NCBI RefSeq assembly: GCF_900116565.1
Contig: NZ_FPCJ01000001.1
Location: forward strand, 186,001 to 250,000
DNA: 64,000 nt
Source of the DNA: Thermoflavifilum thermophilum
Lineage (GTDB): Bacteria; Bacteroidota; Bacteroidia; Chitinophagales; Chitinophagaceae
Direction of reading: 5' to 3'
Shown here: piece by piece, positions 53,001-62,697 of the stretch
How positions within the stretch are numbered: the stretch's first letter is position 1
How the letters are laid out: each line of letters starts with the position of its first letter
Translations under genes and position numbers: made by a program
Notes under the pieces: generated by a model
Database searches by the model: none
Seen by the model: only the letters and a program-made list of their open reading frames with translations
What the model was told of the DNA's origin: nothing

Positions 53001-53711
53001 CTAATGTCCAACCAGGACAAATGTAGCCGCAGCCAGCACCGCCCCAAGCATAGGGCCGATGATAGGCACCCAGGCGTAGCTCCAGTCGCTATCCCGCTTG
53101 TTGGGAATAGGCAGCAAAGCATGGATGATGCGAGGCCCCAGGTCACGAGCGGGATTAATAGCGTAGCCGGTGTGCCCGCCAAGTGATAGGCCTATTGCCA
53201 GTACCAGCAAGGAAATGGGCAATGCATCAATAGCCCCTAAACCTATATCGGGTTTGGCCATATACAGCACACCTAAAATGAGTACCCAACTGGCAATGGT
53301 TTCTGTTAGTAAGTTAAAAAACCTATGCCTGATGGCAGGCTGCGTACAGAATGTCATCAGTATCAGGTCGGGACTATTTTGTTCATCATAATGTTTTTTA
53401 TAGGTAAGCCATACCAAAACGGCACCCAACATAGCGCCTATAAGCTGCGCAATCACGTAAGGGATAACCAGGCTCCAGGAAAACTTACCGACAAGAGCCA
53501 ATGCCAGGGTTACGGCCGGATTGATATGTGCACCGCTGTAAAAAGATACACAAAAAACTGCTACATACACGGCCATAGCCCATCCAAAGGTTATGACTAT
53601 CCACCCGCTCTGGTGGCCTTTGGTATGCCTGAGTAATACATTGGCAACGACGCCATCACCCAGTAAAATCAGAAGAGCGGTTCCAAGTAATTCTGCCAGA
53701 AAAGGATGCAT
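53001..53711 (-). CDS. glpF: Glycerol uptake facilitator (aquaglyceroporin)
   Basis: A 236-residue MIP channel with six hydrophobic helices and both NPA motifs (GAHINPAVTLAL about 59-70; GYAINPARDLGPR about 180-192). The Asp directly after the second NPAR (NPARD) marks glycerol facilitators rather than water-only aquaporins. It is co-directional with glpK, 57 bp downstream of it, and convergent with glpR by 1 bp. Confidence 0.94.
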   Translation of the reverse strand: MHPFLAELLGTALLILLGDGVVANVLLRHTKGHQSGWIVITFGWAMAVYVAVFCVSFYSGAHINPAVTLALALVGKFSWSLVIPYVIAQLIGAMLGAVLVWLTYKKHYDEQNSPDLILMTFCTQPAIRHRFFNLLTETIASWVLILGVLYMAKPDIGLGAIDALPISLLVLAIGLSLGGHTGYAINPARDLGPRIIHALLPIPNKRDSDWSYAWVPIIGPMLGAVLAAATFVLVGH

Positions 53712-53768
53712 AGGAATGAATGTTTAAAAGTTTCGCAGGTTTATTTTTTCGGAGATCGCATATACGGC

Positions 53769-55256
53769 CTATTCAGCCCAGCAGCGCACGGCTTTTAAAG
53801 CCCGTGCCCATCCCTGCAAATTGGTTGTTCTGACTGGTTCTGACATTTGTGGGATAAAACGTTTTGACTCTTTCCATTGTGCACGAATGGTTTCGATATC
53901 TTTCCAAAAGCCTACAGCCAATCCTGCCAGATAAGCAGCCCCCTGTGCAGTGGTTTCCACAATGGCTGGCCTTACGACCTGGGTATTCAGGATATTGGCC
54001 TGAAATTGCATAAGCAGGTCGTTGACGGCAGCGCCGCCATCCACCCGCATTTCCGAAATGGACAAGCCGGTGTCGGCTTCCATAGCCCTGACTACATCGT
54101 AGGTCTGGTAAGCTATGCTTTCCAGGGCTGCTCTGGCAATATGCGCGTGGGTGGAACCACGAGTAAGGCCAACAATCATTCCCCTGGCCTGCTGATTCCA
54201 GTGTGGGGCACCCAACCCCGTAAAAGCGGGCACTACATATACGCCCCCGGTATCTGGTACCTGGCGGGCAAGTGTTTCAATTTCCGATGAAGAACGAATC
54301 ATCTGCAGCCCATCACGTAACCACTGCACAACCGCTCCTCCGATGAAAATACTTCCTTCCAAAGCATAGTTCAGCTGCCCATTGATTTCCCAGGCGATGG
54401 TGGTGAGCAGCCGGTTTTGCGATTGTACGGGTTTGGAGCCCGTTTGCATCACCACAAAGCAACCCGTGCCATAAGTGTTTTTCACCATACCTGGTTCGGT
54501 ACACATCTGTCCAAACAGAGCTGCCTGCTGATCGCCAGCTATGCCTGCAATGGGAATGGGGTAGGTAAGTACATCACCAGACGTTTCAGCCACTACCCCG
54601 CTGGAAGCAACTACTTCAGGCAGGAGGCTTTGGGGTATGTCGAGCAAAGCAAGTAATTCTGGATCCCATTGCCCGGTATGGATATTGAACAGCATGGTGC
54701 GGGAAGCGTTGGTCACATCTGTGGCATGAACCCGTCCCCGGGTAAAATTCCAGATCAGCCAGCTATCGATGGTACCAAAGGCCAGTTCGCCATTTTCAGC
54801 TTTTTTCCGGGCATCGGGCACATGATCCAATATCCAGCGGATTTTGGTGGCTGAAAAATAGGCATCGGGCAGCAAACCCGTTTTTTGCCGAATCAGTTCT
54901 CCCGCTTCTACGCGCAACTGATCACACCAATCAGCCGTTCGCCTGTCCTGCCACACGATGGCTGGATAGATAGGCTTACCGGTATTACGCTCCCAGACAA
55001 TGGTGGTTTCCCGCTGGTTAGTGATTCCGATGGCTGCTATCTGCTGGCTGCTGATGCCGGCCCGGGAAAGCACCTCAGCAGCCACCCCGGCCTGGGTTGA
55101 CCAGATTTCCATCGGATCATGTTCTACCCATCCTGGCTGAGGATAATGCTGGGTAAACTCCTTTTGTGCAACAGCCCGGATTTGTCCGGACTGATCAAAT
55201 AAAATTGCGCGCGAACTGGTTGTTCCCTGATCCAGCGCAAGGATAAATGCTTTCAT
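53769..55256 (-). CDS. glpK: Glycerol kinase
   Basis: A 495-residue FGGY-family kinase from ATG 55254-55256 ([17 protein letters not shown]); the frame extends 17 residues further without likeness. Recognisable are [40 protein letters not shown] (in parts), [13 protein letters not shown] and [10 protein letters not shown]. It traps glycerol as glycerol-3-phosphate for GlpD. First gene of glpK-glpF. Confidence 0.96.
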   Translation of the reverse strand: MKAFILALDQGTTSSRAILFDQSGQIRAVAQKEFTQHYPQPGWVEHDPMEIWSTQAGVAAEVLSRAGISSQQIAAIGITNQRETTIVWERNTGKPIYPAIVWQDRRTADWCDQLRVEAGELIRQKTGLLPDAYFSATKIRWILDHVPDARKKAENGELAFGTIDSWLIWNFTRGRVHATDVTNASRTMLFNIHTGQWDPELLALLDIPQSLLPEVVASSGVVAETSGDVLTYPIPIAGIAGDQQAALFGQMCTEPGMVKNTYGTGCFVVMQTGSKPVQSQNRLLTTIAWEINGQLNYALEGSIFIGGAVVQWLRDGLQMIRSSSEIETLARQVPDTGGVYVVPAFTGLGAPHWNQQARGMIVGLTRGSTHAHIARAALESIAYQTYDVVRAMEADTGLSISEMRVDGGAAVNDLLMQFQANILNTQVVRPAIVETTAQGAAYLAGLAVGFWKDIETIRAQWKESKRFIPQMSEPVRTTNLQGWARALKAVRCWAE

Positions 55257-55332
55257 ATCAAAAAGAAATGCTTGCGCAATAAAACGAAAAAAAAAGAAAC
55301 TATGCAAGTGGGGTGAAAAAAATCTTCAGCAT

Positions 55333-56370
55333 TCAGCGAATTTCCCTGCGCATAAACGAAACATACGATAGCGCAAAGCATACCGTAGTTACTGCAACCA
55401 GTCCTGTAATCTGCGGCCATACAATCAGCAGGCTTTGGCCAAGGGGCAAGGGATTGGGAATGGCTCCCACTACCTGAGAAAGAGTAAGCGGTCTAAACGT
55501 ACGAATGGTGGGGCGCAGGAGAACTGTGGTGATATCAGAAAACAATTGTCCGGGTGATAATCTCGAAAGATTCATGACCAGATGCTGAGCGCGGATGACC
55601 TGATCAGCAGGTGCCATATCCGGAGAAGGTACAATGGCGCTGGAAATAAGGTTAAGGATGATCTGAAAAAACACGGTGAAAAATAACCATACGGCAATGC
55701 TCGTCAGCGCTGAAGTAGCAGCCTGCCTGAACAAAACAGAAAATAAAATGGACAGATTTAGCCAGAATGCCACATAAATAACCGTGATAAGAAAATAACA
55801 CATAACCCGGAGAAATTCACCCGGCGTGGGCGGAATGCCAATGACTAGCAAACCTGTTCCCATCACCAGAAAAGTCAACGCAAAAAACATCACACTGATT
55901 ACTACCAAAGCAGCCACAAATTTGGCATTGATTATATCATCCCGGTGAATGGGTTGTGCCATGAGCCGGGCTAATGTACGGCCATGTTGCTCAGAATTGA
56001 TAGCATCAAAACCCAGGCTGATTCCCAGCAAAGGACCCAGGAAAGCTACAAAAGCATGAAAGGGTGGAAGCGTTCCGTTAGATGAAGTAAACAATTGCAG
56101 AAAGAAAAACCCCGGTGAAGTGGCTGAAGCGGCCTGATCAGACTGACTGGTCATAGCCTGCACAGCTGTATACAACGATCCCATGCAGGTCAGCAAAATC
56201 AATGCGCCCATAATCAGAAACCGCCAACTCCGCACATGGTCTGCAATCTCTTTATATACCATTACCCAAAAAGGATGATAAATCTGCTCTTCCCGTTTCC
56301 TGATTTGTTTTTCCCTGAATGCAACCAGCAGCTGCCACCATTGGTTGATCTTTTCACCTAAAGCGCTCAT
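55333..56370 (-). CDS. ABC-2-type transporter permease
   Basis: A 345-residue inner-membrane protein from ATG 56368-56370 (an ATA/ATG-rich frame reaches 56397 and a start there is possible). About six hydrophobic segments lie at 60-80, 115-140, 165-190, 195-215, 235-260 and 325-345, with a cytoplasmic N-terminus and one large extracytoplasmic loop (FASP-like SSNGTLPPFHAF). It pairs with the ATPase immediately upstream; together they form an exporter of the type used for drugs, lipids or proteins. The substrate is unknown. Last gene of the three-gene unit. Confidence 0.85.
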   Translation of the reverse strand: MSALGEKINQWWQLLVAFREKQIRKREEQIYHPFWVMVYKEIADHVRSWRFLIMGALILLTCMGSLYTAVQAMTSQSDQAASATSPGFFFLQLFTSSNGTLPPFHAFVAFLGPLLGISLGFDAINSEQHGRTLARLMAQPIHRDDIINAKFVAALVVISVMFFALTFLVMGTGLLVIGIPPTPGEFLRVMCYFLITVIYVAFWLNLSILFSVLFRQAATSALTSIAVWLFFTVFFQIILNLISSAIVPSPDMAPADQVIRAQHLVMNLSRLSPGQLFSDITTVLLRPTIRTFRPLTLSQVVGAIPNPLPLGQSLLIVWPQITGLVAVTTVCFALSYVSFMRREIR

Positions 56371-56456
56371 GAGAAAAGCATATTTAAATTCATACAATGA
56401 TTTTCATGCATCATTTTATTTACACCTTATTTTCATTCATGAAATCATGCAAATAT

Positions 56457-57434
56457 TTATACTGCAATCTCCGTTTCCTTTTCAAAATATCGCTGATAAA
56501 TATCTTCCAAACCATGCTCACGTCTGGAAAGTGATATCAGATCCAATCCGGCATGCACAATAGTACGTGCCACCTGCGGTGCAATATCTTTGGCAGCAAA
56601 AATCTTTACTCGTTCATGCTCCACCACAACCTGTTTTACACCTTCAATCTTTGCAAGCAATTGCTGCAAATCAACTATTCGATTGGAATCTGAATATGCA
56701 GATAAAGGATGTTGTACAGTTGCTTCAATAATAAAAGGTTCATTAGCAAATAATTCACGGGACAAAGAAGAAATATCTCCCACAGCTATTAATTTGCCTC
56801 TTACAAATAATCCGATCCGATCGCATATTTCCTGTACCTGAAGCAGATAATGGGAAGAAAGCAAAACGGTAATGGAATCTTCCTTGCTTAATTTCAGAAT
56901 CAATTCCAGAAACTCTTTTGCCCCCTTTGGATCAACGCCAACTGTGGGTTCATCCATGATTATCACCTCAGGATCTTTCATCAGTACATCAGCCAGTCCC
57001 AGTCGTTGAATCATACCGCGTGAATAGGTACCAGCCTTTTGATGTGCTGCACCCGACAAACCTACACGGGAAAGCAAACCCAAAGCCTTTTCACGGGCTT
57101 GTTTTTTCGTCATCCGGTTCAGCTGGCCGGTATAAATTAAATTTTCCAATCCAGTTAAATCATCATAAAACCGCACATTATCCGGTAAATAACCCACTTT
57201 TCGTTTTACTTCCACGGGATGGGTGACCGGATCAATGCCACAAACGCGCACCTTGCCCGACGTGGGTTCAGTAAGCCCCAGCAACATCAATATTGTAGTA
57301 GATTTACCGGCACCATTGGGCCCTAACAATCCAAATATTTCACCGCGATAAATAGTTAAATGCAAATGATCAACTGCAACAAGCTGATCATATTGTTTGG
57401 TGAGACCATCTAATATGATAATGGGTTCATTCAC
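56457..57434 (-). CDS. ABC transporter ATP-binding protein
   Basis: A 325-residue ATPase of the ABC-2 exporter class: Walker A GLLGPNGAGKSTT (35-47), signature SRGMIQRLG (about 138-146), Walker B VIIMDEPTVGVDP (about 158-170) and an extra C-terminal domain (about 225-325) common in the CcmA/DrrA type. The GTG start overlaps the stop of the NEW3 protein gene by 3 bases (GTGA), so the genes are translationally coupled. Confidence 0.94.
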   Translation of the reverse strand: MNEPIIILDGLTKQYDQLVAVDHLHLTIYRGEIFGLLGPNGAGKSTTILMLLGLTEPTSGKVRVCGIDPVTHPVEVKRKVGYLPDNVRFYDDLTGLENLIYTGQLNRMTKKQAREKALGLLSRVGLSGAAHQKAGTYSRGMIQRLGLADVLMKDPEVIIMDEPTVGVDPKGAKEFLELILKLSKEDSITVLLSSHYLLQVQEICDRIGLFVRGKLIAVGDISSLSRELFANEPFIIEATVQHPLSAYSDSNRIVDLQQLLAKIEGVKQVVVEHERVKIFAAKDIAPQVARTIVHAGLDLISLSRREHGLEDIYQRYFEKETEIAV

Positions 57435-58600
57435 CTTCTTCCATATTTACGGAACAAATAATAGATACTACCAAGCGCAACCAAAATGATAAGAATACCC
57501 AACCATCCCCACAGCACGGGTGTTTTAACCGTGACCCGGAAATCAGCTTTGGCGGATGTTTCTGTAGTATTTGCACGGATTGTAACCAAATAATCACCCG
57601 CAATAGCGTGTTTATCGGATTTGATAAGTGCTTTTACTTCTGCTGTTTTCCCTGCAGGTAATTCATCAATGGTTTTAGGATCAAAAGTTACATCCCAGTT
57701 GGTAGGAGTTGTTGCACTGAATTGAATTTTTTTCAAACTGGCTGACCCGGTATTGGTCACAGTAAGCTTCAATGATTTTTCACTCCCCGCAGTTACATCT
57801 GTACTCAGCAAGCCACTGGGCGTACTCAGACTCATGCCATAATTGCCGGTGATCACCACTTCCAGGTCAAGTTCAGCTCCCGTACTTCCCGATGAGGCTA
57901 TCACTGGAATTCTGTATTTACCTGCCGGTACCTGATCAGGTGGATGTACTTCAATTGTGAGATTTTGTGTTGAATTCGGATTTACCAGAATGGATGCTAC
58001 CTGTTTATATCCATTTGCCTTGAATGCGAGATCCCATCCGGGTGGGACTTCTGCATTGAGTGCATAAAGCTGAGTATCAGCTGTTGCATTTTGCAGCGTA
58101 GTATTAAATGTAAAGGTGGAGTTGGCTGCTCCTTCCAGATTCGGCTGATCAGTTGTAAAAGCTGTTTTATAAATTCCACGTTCAGCTACAATTACCGTAA
58201 GCGGAAGGGTTGTACCATTGCCTGCATGCAAATAAAAACGATATGCACCTTTATTAATCCTGAGTGGCACTGTAACCTGCAAGGTAACAGATTCTTTTTG
58301 CCCGGGCAGCACAGCTATCTGCCTGATATCCCAGCTTCCCGATTTCAGGCTGTAATTCCATGCAGGAGATAATCCGGTTACCCATAAATCCACATTCTGC
58401 GTAACCTTGCTGTTGTTCGTAACATCCACATTATAAGTGATGCTTTGCCCGGGATGAACACTGATTTTTGTGTAGGGAGTATATAACCTGATGGTGGCCC
58501 TTGTATGAATCGTATCCGTAGCTTTAGCAACTGTATCGGCCTTTAAACCACTCATCATCATCCATAAAATACCGATGGGGTAAAATACATAAGCCAGCAT
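57431..58600 (-). CDS. Exported NEW3-domain membrane protein
   Basis: A 389-residue protein with an N-terminal signal segment, several NEW3/Ig-like repeats (TRNATIRLYTPYTKI; PGQSITYNVDVTNNSK at about 53-68; VTNTGSASLKKIQFSATTPTNW at about 282-303, quoted in parts) and one C-terminal transmembrane helix (about 364-384) ending RKYGRR. NEW3 proteins often precede ABC-2 transporter genes and may present a substrate or brace the complex on the outer face of the inner membrane. Co-operonic with the ATPase and permease. Confidence 0.82.
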   Translation of the reverse strand: MLAYVFYPIGILWMMMSGLKADTVAKATDTIHTRATIRLYTPYTKISVHPGQSITYNVDVTNNSKVTQNVDLWVTGLSPAWNYSLKSGSWDIRQIAVLPGQKESVTLQVTVPLRINKGAYRFYLHAGNGTTLPLTVIVAERGIYKTAFTTDQPNLEGAANSTFTFNTTLQNATADTQLYALNAEVPPGWDLAFKANGYKQVASILVNPNSTQNLTIEVHPPDQVPAGKYRIPVIASSGSTGAELDLEVVITGNYGMSLSTPSGLLSTDVTAGSEKSLKLTVTNTGSASLKKIQFSATTPTNWDVTFDPKTIDELPAGKTAEVKALIKSDKHAIAGDYLVTIRANTTETSAKADFRVTVKTPVLWGWLGILIILVALGSIYYLFRKYGRR

Positions 58601-58606
58601 GCGAAA

Positions 58607-58843
58607 TCAATTTAAGTGTTGATGAATATTTTCTGCATTCAAACAAATAAGGTGATACGAAAATGCATCCAGCAAACAAATACCTGCAAGCAACAACGCA
58701 AATTGTAAATCAATGTACCCTGCATTTCCGTATGCAGATATGGAGAGAGAGAATAAGATATCCTTCAGAAGGAGAAATAATATGAAAGAAAAACAGACAA
58801 ACAGATAGTGGATATGGAGCTGCCGGTAAGTAGAGTTTTTCAT
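58607..58843 (-). CDS. Small two-helix membrane protein
   Basis: A 78-residue frame from ATG 58841-58843 ending 6 bp before the NEW3 gene. Two strong hydrophobic segments (about 11-31 and 44-64) make it a plausible inner-membrane protein, and its spacing suggests co-translation with the exporter genes. No family recognised. Could still be a spurious frame. Confidence 0.5.
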   Translation of the reverse strand: MKNSTYRQLHIHYLFVCFSFILFLLLKDILFSLSISAYGNAGYIDLQFALLLAGICLLDAFSYHLICLNAENIHQHLN

Positions 58844-58962
58844 CTCATGTTCATTTGTACAGGTTTATCTCAACACATTACAAACGAGCAGAGAGTTTAC
58901 GATGAACTGACTACAAACATATAAAGCGGAAAAAGTTCATGTTGTTAGAAATTAGTTAAAAT

Positions 58963-58993
58963 TATGGCCAGATATCAGAAATATCTGGCCATA
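58963..58993 (-). terminator. Long hairpin after the DUF2807 gene
   Basis: A 13-bp perfect stem (TATGGCCAGATAT at 58963-58975 with ATATCTGGCCATA at 58981-58993, loop CAGAA). On the minus strand only a short T-run follows (AATTTTAAC), so it is a modest terminator; it lies 55 bp after the DUF2807 stop. Confidence 0.6.
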
Positions 58994-59047
58994 GCATCAC
59001 CCAAGCGCTGAGTGAATGAGCAGGTTAAAAATCATTTAAATCTGCCT

Positions 59048-59785
59048 TCAGGGATTCACACTCTTTATTTTTCCTGCGCCTGAAACAGATTCATTCACCT
59101 GTGGATGTCCACTATAAGTTACTATTCCTGCACCGGATACATCCACATCCAGTAACTTTTCGGCATATACCTCTGCTTTTGCTGCTCCGGAAACATCCAG
59201 TTTAAGTTGCTCCACATGAAAATTTCTCGCCTGAAGATTACCCGCACCCGATATTTCGATTTCTGCAGTCTTGGCGCTTCCTTGTATCATGCCTTCGATT
59301 GCACCTGAACATGCTGCATAAAACGCATCGGTCGTGAGTATTAAATTTAACTTCGAAGCTCCACTTGCTTCCAGTTTAAAAGAAGGCACCTGCAAATTGT
59401 TTTCACTGGTCAGCACGCATGCACCGCTGATCTTAATGCTTCGTAAATCAGGCACGGAAACATAAACCTGAATATGGTCCGTAGGGTTAATATTAAAGTG
59501 TTCCTTTTCCCGGATTACCAGTGCATCGCCTCTGTTTTCCGTTATCACATAGGATTGGATATTCTCATCGGTCTGCACCTTTACGCTGATAGGAGAATCC
59601 TGTTTAATAAACAAATGAACAGCACCGCTTACACGGATCTCATGAAATGAGTTTACCTCACGTGAGGTGGTTGTAATATTTCCGTTACCCCGGATGTTTT
59701 GTGAGAATCCTGTACAGGATGTTAGGATAAGCATCATCAAAGTAAGGGATGGCTTGTGCAGGCAAGAAAAGATGGTTGTGTGCAT
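59048..59785 (-). CDS. DUF2807 (head GIN) domain secreted protein
   Basis: A 245-residue exported protein; the signal peptide ends near LTSCTGFSQ and contains a possible lipobox (ILTSC). The mature part is a beta-helix/beta-solenoid with the recurrent SGA motif of head-GIN proteins (VSGAVHLFI, ISGACVLTS, ASGASKLNL, ISGAGNLQ, VSGAAKAEV, VSGAGIVTY, VSGAGKIKS). Such proteins are common in Bacteroidota next to PadR regulators and TonB-type receptors; function is unknown. Confidence 0.9.
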   Translation of the reverse strand: MHTTIFSCLHKPSLTLMMLILTSCTGFSQNIRGNGNITTTSREVNSFHEIRVSGAVHLFIKQDSPISVKVQTDENIQSYVITENRGDALVIREKEHFNINPTDHIQVYVSVPDLRSIKISGACVLTSENNLQVPSFKLEASGASKLNLILTTDAFYAACSGAIEGMIQGSAKTAEIEISGAGNLQARNFHVEQLKLDVSGAAKAEVYAEKLLDVDVSGAGIVTYSGHPQVNESVSGAGKIKSVNP

Positions 59786-59868
59786 ATGAAATGTATTTTA
59801 AGGGTGAATAATTGGCTTTAGTCCGGAAAGTTAAAACTTATTTTAACATTAATCAATAACAAAGCATC

Positions 59869-59897
59869 AAAAAAAGGAAGAGGAGGACTCCTCTTCC
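59869..59897 (-). terminator. Intrinsic terminator of the TonB-type receptor gene
   Basis: GGAAGAGGAG (59876-59885) pairs with CTCCTCTTCC (59888-59897), loop GA; on the minus strand seven T follow (59875-59869). It lies 41 bp after the receptor stop. Confidence 0.88.
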
Positions 59898-59937
59898 GTG
59901 TCAACCAAAATTAAACCACTGTAAACATGTTTTAATT

Positions 59938-62391
59938 TCATTTTTTAATACGACTTTGCTCTTCCTCAATGCCTGACTGATTTATGGTTCTCACTTTCAA
60001 TTGCTGATTTCCGAAACGATATGTGAAACTGATGCCCACTTTCCTGCTATTCCATGTATTCTGAATCTGCAGATCTGTATTTAAATAATGCAGGCTCACC
60101 CGGCCTTGTTGTGTTCCGAATATATCATTTGCAAACAACTTAAGTGTGCCTTTATCATGAAAAAGAGATTTCTGCAAGCCTATATCAATCCTGTACATGG
60201 ATTTTAAAGCAAAGGCACCGTATGGCATGGATGAGCGATAGAAACCGGAAAGCTCAGCTTTGATATGTGCAGGTAACTGAAATTCCTGTATCGAATTAAA
60301 TCGCCATGCTACATGTTGATTCATGAGTTGAATCTGATCTATATTCCCTTTGTAATCATTGTAGAATATGCTGAGAAAATTTTGTGTATTCCACCAATGT
60401 GCAAGCTTAACGGGAATGCTCCATGTTGCGCCCAGATTGGTGAAAGAACTCAGATTTTCATTGGTCTGATATCCGATACGGGTTATTTCATCCTGGCGTA
60501 CATATTCGGTAATCACATTGGTGGTATAACTATAATCCAATGTGAGTGTATATTGATTCATGTAAGTGTAACTAAACTCTGTTGCATAAGTAAGTTGGGG
60601 TTGCAGAAAAGGATTACCCACCTGATAGGTATATTGATCAATATAATACCTGAATGGATTCAGATCCTGATAACTAGGCCGGTCGATACGTCTGTTGAAT
60701 GCAAAGCTTACACTGTGATTCTGTGAGAAATCTTTTTTGATCATGAGATTGGGAAACAAATTCAGATATGAACGTCTTACCAAGGAGTCATGAACCAGCT
60801 GATGAGCGCGGGTTACAGTTTGTTCGCCACGCAATCCCACCTGTATATGCCATCCCTTCTCAAAATCCTGATTCATACTGGCATAAGCAGCATAAATATC
60901 TTCCTGATAAATAAAATGATTGGTTAAACCCGTATCCAGTATCCAGATTTGTTTGCCCTGATCCCAGTTTTGATACTGCACCTGATTGTCAGTTTTTACA
61001 TGGCTGGCTTTTATACCTGCTTCCAGTTTTCGCTTGTTCTTCAGAGGAAGAGAATAATCCATTTTACCGGATAGAATCTGAATATCGGAACTCAGCTCAC
61101 CTTGTTTGTGAGATGGATCGCGGAGTGGATTGCCATCAGCCAGGAAATATTGGGTGACATCATCACTGTTTGCATTGCTTTTAAAGGGTGCTGCGTTGAG
61201 TTCTGCACTCAGCTCCTGCCCTGCTGTATCCAGCTGCAGATGATAATGCAGATTATAAGTTGTGTTTCTCCATTGTCCATCATTCTTGCTACTGGGTGAT
61301 GCGGTTGAATCAAGTTGGTAGGCAGAATCATAAAATGATATAGGTCCCTGGCTTTTATCATGTTCCTGGCTATGATTGGCATCTACAAAGAAACCAATAC
61401 TTTGACGAGCACTAATATCGAAATCAGCTCCTACTCTAAGTTGGTAATTGGTTTCCGGAAACCGCATGTGGGAGGTTTGTATCATGGTTGCCTGCAAGGA
61501 TTTATCAGGTGTATAAAAATTTCTGATAAGATGCAAATCGTTAAATGATTGTCCTGTATAAAATCCTCCGTTTACATAAGCATGAATAGCACGATGGGCA
61601 TAATGCAACTCCCAGCTGCCGCTGGTGGCTGGATAGCGACCCTGCTGAAATTGTGCTTGCACAGAACCATTATAACCTTCCTGATTATTTTTCTTCAGAT
61701 GAATATCAATAATACCTGCACTGCCTGCAGCATCATATTTGGCAGAGGGATTGGTGATCACATCAATAGAAGCTACCGATTCCGATCGGATGGTTTTCAA
61801 AAAATTGGTAAGCTGCTGTTGGGATAAATACGTGGGCCTGCCATCAATCATCACGATTACGCCCGATTTTCCTTTCAGGGTAATGTTTCCATCCTGATCT
61901 ACCGTTACACCCGGTGCTTTTTGTAAAATATCCAATACATCACTGCCGGCGGCTGTCGGACTGCCTTCCACATGAAGAACTGTCTTACCTGGCTGCTGTT
62001 CAATGAATGGTCTCGTAGCTACAATCTGAACGGCCTGCAATGCATGACTTCCCGTTTGCAGCTGAACCGAAGGCAATTGTACCTGATATTGGCCATGCTT
62101 CAGCTCGAATGGTAGCGTAACCGATTGCCTGCCAAGCAAACTTACCTTTAGCAGATACGTACCTGCTGCCGGAAGTTGCAGATGAAACCTTCCGGCAGAG
62201 TCTGTGATGGCTCCACCAGCTAAAGCAGAATCGGGTAAATGAAATACACGAACTGTGGCAAAACCCGCAGCCAGGGCACTGTCTTCCATGACCCTTCCCT
62301 TTACCTGATAAACCGATTGGGCAAATACAGGCATTCCTGATCCGATGAAGAGGATCATCCCAGCAAGAATAACGTGGTGAAAATTTTTCAT
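59938..62391 (-). CDS. TonB-dependent receptor-like outer-membrane protein (OMP beta-barrel family)
   Basis: An 817-residue protein from ATG 62389-62391, with a signal peptide ending PVFAQ (about 25). A carboxypeptidase regulatory-like domain (about 28-115) is followed by a plug (DVLDILQKAPGVTVDQDGNI, GSAGIIDIHLKKN) and a barrel of the OMP_b-brl_3 type ending ISFTYRFGNQQLK, followed by a charged tail. Unlike SusC it has no SusD partner; the ligand is unknown. Its promoter overlaps a perfect palindrome (62436-62462). Confidence 0.92.
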   Translation of the reverse strand: MKNFHHVILAGMILFIGSGMPVFAQSVYQVKGRVMEDSALAAGFATVRVFHLPDSALAGGAITDSAGRFHLQLPAAGTYLLKVSLLGRQSVTLPFELKHGQYQVQLPSVQLQTGSHALQAVQIVATRPFIEQQPGKTVLHVEGSPTAAGSDVLDILQKAPGVTVDQDGNITLKGKSGVIVMIDGRPTYLSQQQLTNFLKTIRSESVASIDVITNPSAKYDAAGSAGIIDIHLKKNNQEGYNGSVQAQFQQGRYPATSGSWELHYAHRAIHAYVNGGFYTGQSFNDLHLIRNFYTPDKSLQATMIQTSHMRFPETNYQLRVGADFDISARQSIGFFVDANHSQEHDKSQGPISFYDSAYQLDSTASPSSKNDGQWRNTTYNLHYHLQLDTAGQELSAELNAAPFKSNANSDDVTQYFLADGNPLRDPSHKQGELSSDIQILSGKMDYSLPLKNKRKLEAGIKASHVKTDNQVQYQNWDQGKQIWILDTGLTNHFIYQEDIYAAYASMNQDFEKGWHIQVGLRGEQTVTRAHQLVHDSLVRRSYLNLFPNLMIKKDFSQNHSVSFAFNRRIDRPSYQDLNPFRYYIDQYTYQVGNPFLQPQLTYATEFSYTYMNQYTLTLDYSYTTNVITEYVRQDEITRIGYQTNENLSSFTNLGATWSIPVKLAHWWNTQNFLSIFYNDYKGNIDQIQLMNQHVAWRFNSIQEFQLPAHIKAELSGFYRSSMPYGAFALKSMYRIDIGLQKSLFHDKGTLKLFANDIFGTQQGRVSLHYLNTDLQIQNTWNSRKVGISFTYRFGNQQLKVRTINQSGIEEEQSRIKK

Positions 62392-62429
62392 TTGGTTATT
62401 TTTAGTAGTTATCAATTATAGATACTTTA

Positions 62430-62462
62430 CAAAAGTATGTACTATGCTAAACATAGTACATA
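62430..62462 (-). promoter_or_regulatory. Receptor promoter overlapped by a perfect 27-bp palindrome
   Basis: On the minus strand the -7 box TACTTTTG (62430-62437) fits TAnnTTTG. Directly upstream lies TATGTACTATG (62436-62446) with its exact inverse CATAGTACATA (62452-62462) around a 5-base centre. The palindrome fills the space where the -33 to -7 spacer lies, a classic place for a repressor dimer. ATGT..ACAT ends recall PadR-type operators, but the regulator is not in this window. Confidence 0.7.
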
Positions 62463-62493
62463 ATAATACATAAACGGTTTTATGTCAGGATGA

Positions 62494-62697
62494 ATGGCAA
62501 CAACTATCACCTGTAAAACGAAGGGGCTGAAAAAAGGTTACATCTTCCCTTTAAATAGAATCGCCAGAGCTCCCGGCTGGGAAGCATTTCTACAAAGCAC
62601 TATCGGGAAATATAGCTGGCTTGCCGGAAGCAAGTTTGCAGCCTGGATGATAAACAAAATCAACTCCGGACAATTAAGACCTTGTTACAGGCCGTAG
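62494..62697 (+). CDS. Possible 67-residue basic protein
   Basis: An ATG-started frame (MATTITCKTKGLKKGYIF) divergent from the receptor gene and overlapping the 3' end of lgt by 24 bp. It is basic, with three Trp and two helical stretches, but I recognise nothing and it may be a chance frame in a 280-bp gap. Confidence 0.25.
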   Translation: MATTITCKTKGLKKGYIFPLNRIARAPGWEAFLQSTIGKYSWLAGSKFAAWMINKINSGQLRPCYRP

